From DATEAV01 sp964575425 (lineage in GTDB: Bacteria > Chloroflexota > Anaerolineae > Anaerolineales > E44-bin32): a DNA stretch of 64,000 bases. How positions within the stretch are numbered: the stretch's first letter is position 1; each line of letters opens with the position of its first letter. The DNA is taken from NCBI GenBank assembly GCA_964575425.1, contig CAZNRD010000010.1, forward strand, positions 1-64,000. Reading direction: 5' to 3'. Shown in pieces: positions 59,076-64,000 of the stretch. The translations under genes were made by a program, and so were the position numbers. Below the pieces are notes generated by a model. That model searched no databases, was not told the origin of the DNA, and saw nothing but the letters and a program-made list of their open reading frames with translations.

Positions 59076-60097
59076 GCGTGGGCACCGTGCCACGCCTGCT
59101 GGAAATCACGGACCTTTCGGTTCATTTCAGAGTCTACGGTGGCGCGCTGAGAGTCCTGGACCATGTGCACCTCCACCTGGACGCCGGCGAAAAAATCGGC
59201 CTCGTGGGCGAGACAGGCTGCGGAAAGACCACCACCATGAAGGCCATCCTGCGGATCCTGCCCATGCCGCCCGCCGTCATCCCCAACGGAGCAATTCTCT
59301 TCAAGGGCGAAGACATCTTGAAGATGCGGGCAGACCAGATGAGCAGGGTGCGCGGTAGAGGGATCTCGATGATCTTCCAAGATCCGACGGCCGCCCTCAA
59401 CCCGGTTTTTACCATCGGCGAACAGCTCGGCCCAGTCCTTCGCTGCGCGGCACAGGCGAATCAAAGCGTTTCGACCCGACAGATCCGGCAGCAGGCCGCC
59501 GCCTCACTTCGGGATGTGGCGCTGGCGGACCCTGACCGCTTGTTGAAAGCCTATCCGATCCAACTGAGTGGCGGCATGCGCCAGCGGGTGTGCATTGGCA
59601 TGGCGCTGGCCACCAATCCGGAACTGCTTATCGCCGACGAACCCGGCACCTCACTCGATGTGACCATTCAAGACCAGGTGTTGCGCTTGCTTCATGACCT
59701 GGTGGAAAAGAAGCGGGCCTCTGTCATCCTCATCACCCATACACTTGGCGTGGTACGCGAGATGACCGATCGAGTGTATGTGATGTATGCCGGCGTCATG
59801 GTGGAGATGGCATCCACTCCCAGGCTTTTCGCCAACCCGCTGCACCCGTACACGCAGGCTCTGATGCAGGCTGTGCCCAGACTGACCGGCGGCGGGGTGG
59901 CGATGGGCATTCCGGGTCGCCTGCCCAGCTATCTCAATCCGCCCCCGGGCTGTCGCTTCCATCCCCGCTGTCCCCGTGTCATGCCGGTCTGTCGGCGCGC
60001 CAGGCCGCCTTCCATCGTGGTCGATGAGGAGCACCAGGTGGATTGCTTCCTGTACCACGAGAACGCCGATGAGTACTCGCAGGAGGCGGCGGCTTGA
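59072..60097 (+). CDS. Peptide-type ABC transporter ATPase (DppD-like)
   Basis: ABC ATPase of 341 residues. Walker A is GETGCGKTTT (near 44), the signature is LSGGMRQRVCIGMALA, and Walker B is LLIADEPGTSLD. The C-terminal oligopeptide/dipeptide extension has GRLPSYLNPPPGCRFHPRCPRVMPVC with its cysteines, which often hold an iron-sulfur cluster in such ATPases. It overlaps the permease stop by 4 bp and the next gene by 1 bp. Confidence 0.94.
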   Translation: MSVGTVPRLLEITDLSVHFRVYGGALRVLDHVHLHLDAGEKIGLVGETGCGKTTTMKAILRILPMPPAVIPNGAILFKGEDILKMRADQMSRVRGRGISMIFQDPTAALNPVFTIGEQLGPVLRCAAQANQSVSTRQIRQQAAASLRDVALADPDRLLKAYPIQLSGGMRQRVCIGMALATNPELLIADEPGTSLDVTIQDQVLRLLHDLVEKKRASVILITHTLGVVREMTDRVYVMYAGVMVEMASTPRLFANPLHPYTQALMQAVPRLTGGGVAMGIPGRLPSYLNPPPGCRFHPRCPRVMPVCRRARPPSIVVDEEHQVDCFLYHENADEYSQEAAA

Positions 60098-61110
60098 TGG
60101 GCAGCGAGATCCTGGTCGTTGAGAACCTGAAGAAGCACTTCGTCGTCGGCCACGAAGGCGTGGTGAGGCGGCGCCCGATCGCTGTCAAAGCGGTGGATGG
60201 TGTTTCGTTCAGCCTGCAGGAGGGAGAGACTCTTGGTCTGGTGGGCGAATCCGGTTCGGGCAAGAGTACCATCGCCTACATCACGGTGGGCATGTACCGG
60301 CCCAGTGCTGGAACCATGCTGTTCCGCGGTCAGGATCTGTTCGCCAATGGCTTGAAGCGCGCCCTGCGCCTCCGCAAGGAGATCCAGATCGTGTTCCAGG
60401 ACCCCGGGTCGTCGCTGAACCCGCGTCGTACTATCCGGCAAATCCTGGAGCTGCCACTGGCCATCCACCACCCTGACAGGGACCACCTGCATGAGGTCGT
60501 GCGCCTGCTGAACATGGTGGACCTGCCGGCCGAGTATATGCACAAGTACCCCCAGATGCTGAGCGGAGGCGAGAAGCAGATTGTGGCCATCGCCAGGGCG
60601 CTGGCGACGAACCCCTCGTTGGTGATTCTCGACGAGCCAACCTCGGCGCTGGACGTATCGGTGCAAGGAAGGATTATCAATCTACTGATGCGGTTGCAGC
60701 GCGAACTCAACTTGACCTACCTGTTTATTACCCACGATCTGAGCCTGATGCGCAATGTGGCCTCGCGCGTTGCCATCATGTATCTGGGAAAGATGTGCGA
60801 GGTGGCCGGAGCGGAAGAGTTCTTCCGCAGACCGCAGCATCCATACACGCAGATGCTGCTGTCTTCGATCCCGGTCGTATCCGAGGAGGAAGAGGCGGTC
60901 AAGCCTGGGAAGATCACCTCCACCGGTGAGATCCCCAGCCCGGTCAACATCCCAACGGGGTGCAGCTTTCACACGCGCTGCTCCTACGTGATGGATATCT
61001 GCAAGAAGGTGGGCCCCGCAATGGTGCAAACCGGGATGGGGCATAGGGTGCGTTGTCACCTGTTCGGGCAGCCTGTGGAGGTCGCCCCTCAACCCCCGGG
61101 CGCTGCCTGA
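60097..61110 (+). CDS. Peptide-type ABC transporter ATPase (DppF-like)
   Basis: ABC ATPase of 337 residues. Walker A is GESGSGKST (near 51), the signature is LSGGEKQIVAIARALA, and Walker B is LVILDEPTSALDVS. The C-terminal CSFHTRCSYVMDICKKVGP is the Cys-rich extension of the family. The ATG shares one base with the previous stop (TGATG). Together with DppD-like it energises the importer. The hydantoinase gene starts 148 bp later. Confidence 0.94.
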   Translation: MGSEILVVENLKKHFVVGHEGVVRRRPIAVKAVDGVSFSLQEGETLGLVGESGSGKSTIAYITVGMYRPSAGTMLFRGQDLFANGLKRALRLRKEIQIVFQDPGSSLNPRRTIRQILELPLAIHHPDRDHLHEVVRLLNMVDLPAEYMHKYPQMLSGGEKQIVAIARALATNPSLVILDEPTSALDVSVQGRIINLLMRLQRELNLTYLFITHDLSLMRNVASRVAIMYLGKMCEVAGAEEFFRRPQHPYTQMLLSSIPVVSEEEEAVKPGKITSTGEIPSPVNIPTGCSFHTRCSYVMDICKKVGPAMVQTGMGHRVRCHLFGQPVEVAPQPPGAA

Positions 61111-61258
61111 GCCTGGCCGGAGCGGTTCGGAGGAGGTGTGCCGGGACAACCGGGCGGAGGCGGAATGCCGATAGGGGTCAAGATCGTAAGCCATCCAGTT
61201 CTGTTGCGCGGCGCGCTGGCTTGATGGAGATGCCGGCGGTTATGAAAGGAGACAGTCC

Positions 61259-63313
61259 ATGCGCGTGGCAAGTGACATCGGCGGCACATTCACCGACCTA
61301 GCCTTCCTGGATGAGAAGACCGGCGCGGTGGGCATGACGAAGGTTTCCACCACACCGGCGGACTTCGCCGACGGCGTGGTGCAGACACTCCGCAAAGCCG
61401 GCCTCCGCGCGCCCGACACCAGCTTCTTCGTGCACGGCTCAACGGTCATCATCAACGCCATTACCGAGCGCAAGGGTGTCAAGACCGGCCTCATCACCAC
61501 CAGGGGGTTCCGGGATGTGTTGGAGATTGGGCGGGCCAACCGGCCCGACATCTACAACATGTACTACACCAAGCCGAAGCCCTTCGTGCCTCGCCATCTG
61601 CGCCAGGAGGTGGAAGAGCGCGTCAATTACAGGGGTGAGATACTGACTCCCCTGAACGAGAACGACGTGCGGAAGGCGCTGCAGCGGCTCAAGGCCGAGG
61701 ACGTAGAAGCCATTGCCATTTGCTTCCTGCATTCCTACGCCAATCCAAGCCATGAGGTGCAGTGCGGCGAGATCATCAGGCAACTCGCACCTGAGGTTCC
61801 GCTCACCCTGTCGCACCAGATCACGCAGGAGTGGCGAGAATACGAGCGGACCAGCACCGCAGTGCTTAATAGCTACGTCCACCCCATCGCCCAGGCCTAT
61901 CTGAAGGATCTGGAGAGCAAACTAGCGGACATGGGCATGGCACGCCGCGTGCTGCACGTGATGCAGTCGAACGGGGGCAGTGCCACCTTCGAGCTGGGGA
62001 TGAGGTCGCCCATCAATCTGGTGGAATCCGGGCCAGTGGCGGGCGTGATCGGTGCGGCCTATGTCGGGGATTCGATCGGCGAGCCCAACGTAATCTCGCT
62101 CGACATTGGCGGCACGACGGCCAAGACCTCCCTGGTGGAGAAGGGCACCCCCAAGATCACCACCGAGTACAAGATCGAGCACCGGCGCGACTATGCCGGC
62201 TACCCGATCCTGGCGCCAACTGTGGACATCGTCGAAATCGGCGCGGGCGGAGGCTCGATCGCCTGGATCGACCGGGCGGGTGCGTTGCGCGTGGGGCCGA
62301 TGAGCGCCGGCGCCGACCCTGGGCCGGCGTGCTACGGCTGGGGCGGTGATCAGCCCACTGTCACCGATGCCAACGTCTTGGCCGGGCGCATCAACCCGGC
62401 CTACTTCCTGGGAGGCGAAATCCCGCTGGATGTACGGCGAGCAGAGGCGGCTATGAAGCCGATCGCCGAGGCCTTCCGGCTGAGCATCGAAGAGGCGGCT
62501 ATGGGCGTCATCCGCATCGCCGATGCAAACATGATCAACGCCCTCAAGCTGGTCTCGGTCCGGCGCGGCCACGACCCGCGCGACTTCGTGCTCATCGCGT
62601 TTGGCGGCGGAGGCCCAATGCACGCCGGGGCATTGATGCGCGAGCTGCGTGTCAAGAAGGTCGTCATCCCGATTGAGCCGGCCGTCTTCTCGGCCTGGGG
62701 GATGTTGATGACCGACCTGCGGCAGGATTACATCCGCACCCTCATCACCCGCACCGACCAGGTGGACCCGGCGCGCCTCAACGCCATCTTCGCCGAGATG
62801 GAGGCGCAGGCGTTGGAGGAATTGTCAGGCCAGTCCGTGGAGAGCGGCGGTCTGACCTTCTTGCGCTTCGCCGATATGCGCTACAAGGGCCAGGAACACA
62901 CCGTCAAAGTGCCGCTGCCGGCAGGCGAGATCACAGCCCACAGCGTGCAGGACATGAATGAGCGTTTCCACAGCCTCCATGAGCAGGCCTACACTTTTCG
63001 GTTGGAGACACCGGTCGAGCTGGTCAACTACCATGTCACCGCCGTGGGCCGTGTGAAGAAGCCCGAGTTCAAGAAACTCGACGGCCGCCCCACCAATCTC
63101 GCCGGCGCCCGCAAAGGCGCACGCCGCGTCAACTTCGACGAGCTCGGGTTCCAGGAAGCCGCCATCTACGAACGAGAGAGCCTGCCGGTAGGCGTCCCCA
63201 TTTCAGGCCCAGCTGTCGTGGAGGAGCCAGCGTCGACGACTGTGGTCTTCCCAGGCCAGAAGCTCACCCGCGACGAGTACGGCTTCCTGCACATTGAAAC
63301 GGTCAGCCAGTGA
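61259..63313 (+). CDS. Hydantoinase/oxoprolinase family subunit A (HyuA-like)
   Basis: ATP-dependent amidohydrolase subunit of 684 residues. The N-terminal Hydant_A_N domain begins ASDIGGTFTDLAFLD with the phosphate-binding loop (residues 7-13). The central Hydantoinase_A domain has ISLDIGGTTAKTSLVEKG and GAGGGSIAWID, and the C-terminal part includes GHDPRDFVLIAFGGGGPMHA. Members open hydantoins or 5-oxoproline, or act in acetone/acetophenone carboxylases. The reaction cannot be chosen from sequence. AAAGGAGACA precedes the ATG at 61259. Subunit B starts 16 bp later. Confidence 0.92.
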   Translation: MRVASDIGGTFTDLAFLDEKTGAVGMTKVSTTPADFADGVVQTLRKAGLRAPDTSFFVHGSTVIINAITERKGVKTGLITTRGFRDVLEIGRANRPDIYNMYYTKPKPFVPRHLRQEVEERVNYRGEILTPLNENDVRKALQRLKAEDVEAIAICFLHSYANPSHEVQCGEIIRQLAPEVPLTLSHQITQEWREYERTSTAVLNSYVHPIAQAYLKDLESKLADMGMARRVLHVMQSNGGSATFELGMRSPINLVESGPVAGVIGAAYVGDSIGEPNVISLDIGGTTAKTSLVEKGTPKITTEYKIEHRRDYAGYPILAPTVDIVEIGAGGGSIAWIDRAGALRVGPMSAGADPGPACYGWGGDQPTVTDANVLAGRINPAYFLGGEIPLDVRRAEAAMKPIAEAFRLSIEEAAMGVIRIADANMINALKLVSVRRGHDPRDFVLIAFGGGGPMHAGALMRELRVKKVVIPIEPAVFSAWGMLMTDLRQDYIRTLITRTDQVDPARLNAIFAEMEAQALEELSGQSVESGGLTFLRFADMRYKGQEHTVKVPLPAGEITAHSVQDMNERFHSLHEQAYTFRLETPVELVNYHVTAVGRVKKPEFKKLDGRPTNLAGARKGARRVNFDELGFQEAAIYERESLPVGVPISGPAVVEEPASTTVVFPGQKLTRDEYGFLHIETVSQ

Positions 63314-63328
63314 GATAAGGAGGCGGCG

Positions 63329-64000
63329 ATGGCCACAAGCAAGGCAAGAGCACCTCAGGGCAAGAACGAAATCGACCCCTTCACGCTGGAGATCATCAAG
63401 GAAGGGTTGGTGGCGATCGGCGATGAAATGTTCGTCACAATGCAGCGGACCAGCATGAGCACCATCATCTACGAGGTGCTCGACTACGCCACCGGGTTAA
63501 CCGACGCGCAGGGCCGGCTGATCACGCAGGGAAACGGCGTCACCCTCTTCCTGGGGACGCTTGACTTCGGTGTGCGCAGCGTGCTGGCCAAGTTTGGTAC
63601 CGACAACCTCAAGCCGGGAGATATCTACATCACGAACGACCCGTACAGCGGCGGTGGCACACATCTATCTGACGTGTCGATCATCGCGCCCATCTTCCAT
63701 GACGGCCGGCTGGTCGCGTTCGCGGCCAACAAGGGACACTGGACTGAGGTGGGTGGCATGGCCGCTGGCAGCTGGACGACCAACTCCACCGAGGTCTACC
63801 AGGAAGGGCTGCAGTTCCCCTGTATCAAATTGTTCGACCGGGGCGAGCCGATCCAGAGCTTGATTGATCTCATCCGCGCCAATGTCCGCACCCCTGACAT
63901 GACCATCGGTGATATGTACGCCCAGGTTGCTTCCATGCGCATCGCCGAGCGACGATTCCGTGAGATGTGTGACAAGTATGGGGTGGGCCTTGTCCTGCGT
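63329..64000 (+). CDS. Hydantoinase B/oxoprolinase family subunit (HyuB-like), partial
   Basis: Second subunit of the hydantoinase/oxoprolinase complex. The 224 codons present are uninterrupted and run off the window edge; family members are about 550-600 residues. The family start DPFTLEIIKEGLVAIGDEMFVTMQRTSMS is present, then GDIYITNDPYSGGGTHLSDVSIIAPIFHDG, with GGTHLSD a metal-region hallmark, and NKGHWTEVGGMAAGSW. AAGGAGGCG precedes the ATG at 63329. It is co-transcribed with subunit A. Confidence 0.93.
   Translation, partial: MATSKARAPQGKNEIDPFTLEIIKEGLVAIGDEMFVTMQRTSMSTIIYEVLDYATGLTDAQGRLITQGNGVTLFLGTLDFGVRSVLAKFGTDNLKPGDIYITNDPYSGGGTHLSDVSIIAPIFHDGRLVAFAANKGHWTEVGGMAAGSWTTNSTEVYQEGLQFPCIKLFDRGEPIQSLIDLIRANVRTPDMTIGDMYAQVASMRIAERRFREMCDKYGVGLVLR

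Noticed and set aside
61111..61258. Terminator between the DppF-like and HyuA genes
   Set aside because: No stable GC stem with a T-run is visible, so read-through into the hydantoinase genes is assumed.

Overview
This window looks like chromosome from a GC-rich bacterium, most plausibly Chloroflexota (Anaerolineae-like). That placement is an inference. It rests on gene content: LytR-CpsA-Psr and sortase envelope proteins without LPS genes, DUF11-repeat surface protein, Pro/Thr-linker lipoproteins, an ECF transporter with a fused double ATPase, a Chloroflexota-type 'quinate 5-dehydrogenase', and peptide-type ABC and hydantoinase modules. There is no rRNA, tRNA, CRISPR array, prophage or insertion sequence that I can recognise. 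Genes are densely packed on both strands, in short operons that often overlap by 1-4 bases.

Layout. 0-7.4 kb (+): CorA, then a PLD-family protein, a HerA-like ATPase, galT and galK in one direction. 7.7-12.1 kb (+): an ECF transporter (putative S component, fused A-A' ATPase, T component) followed by an acetamidase/formamidase. 12.3-14.5 kb (-): BioY, beta-carbonic anhydrase and a nucleosidase coupled to the large gene upstream of it. 14.5-18.9 kb (-): a 1446-residue DUF11-repeat surface protein with an LPPTG motif and a sortase domain at its C-terminus. 19.4-23.5 kb (-): membrane protein, selA, M24 peptidase, tsaD. 23.6-26.9 kb (+): ABC-F ATPase and an LCP protein. 27.1-32.4 kb (-): a six-gene operon (quinate dehydrogenase-like, ATL, nucleotidyltransferase, PAP2, zinc dehydrogenase, unknown 496-residue protein). 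32.6-35.3 kb (-): an MFS remnant, then Lgt-like, nitrilase and nadE genes. 35.4-41.8 kb (+): acetyltransferases, NfeD and SPFH proteins, rplI, rodZ, rimO. 41.9-45.4 kb: ykvA, moaA, kamA and a SWIM zinc-finger gene with an attenuator-like leader. 45.5-52.0 kb (+): flippase-like and FAD enzymes, YbaK, Nudix, M29 peptidase and a pentaheme lipoprotein. 52.1-53.2 kb (-): diguanylate cyclase. 53.4-64 kb (+): a GntR-regulated catabolic locus with an SDR, a five-gene peptide/nickel-type ABC importer and hydantoinase/oxoprolinase subunits A and B (B runs off the end).

The most interesting item is the 14.5-18.9 kb protein. It carries its own candidate sortase substrate motif (LPPTG) in the linker directly before its own sortase domain, which suggests self-processing or an unusual anchoring scheme. 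Secondary items are the leader peptide plus terminator ahead of the SWIM gene, the ECF-amidase operon, the split glutamine-dependent NAD synthetase and the hydantoinase-type import and degradation locus with a recognisable operator.
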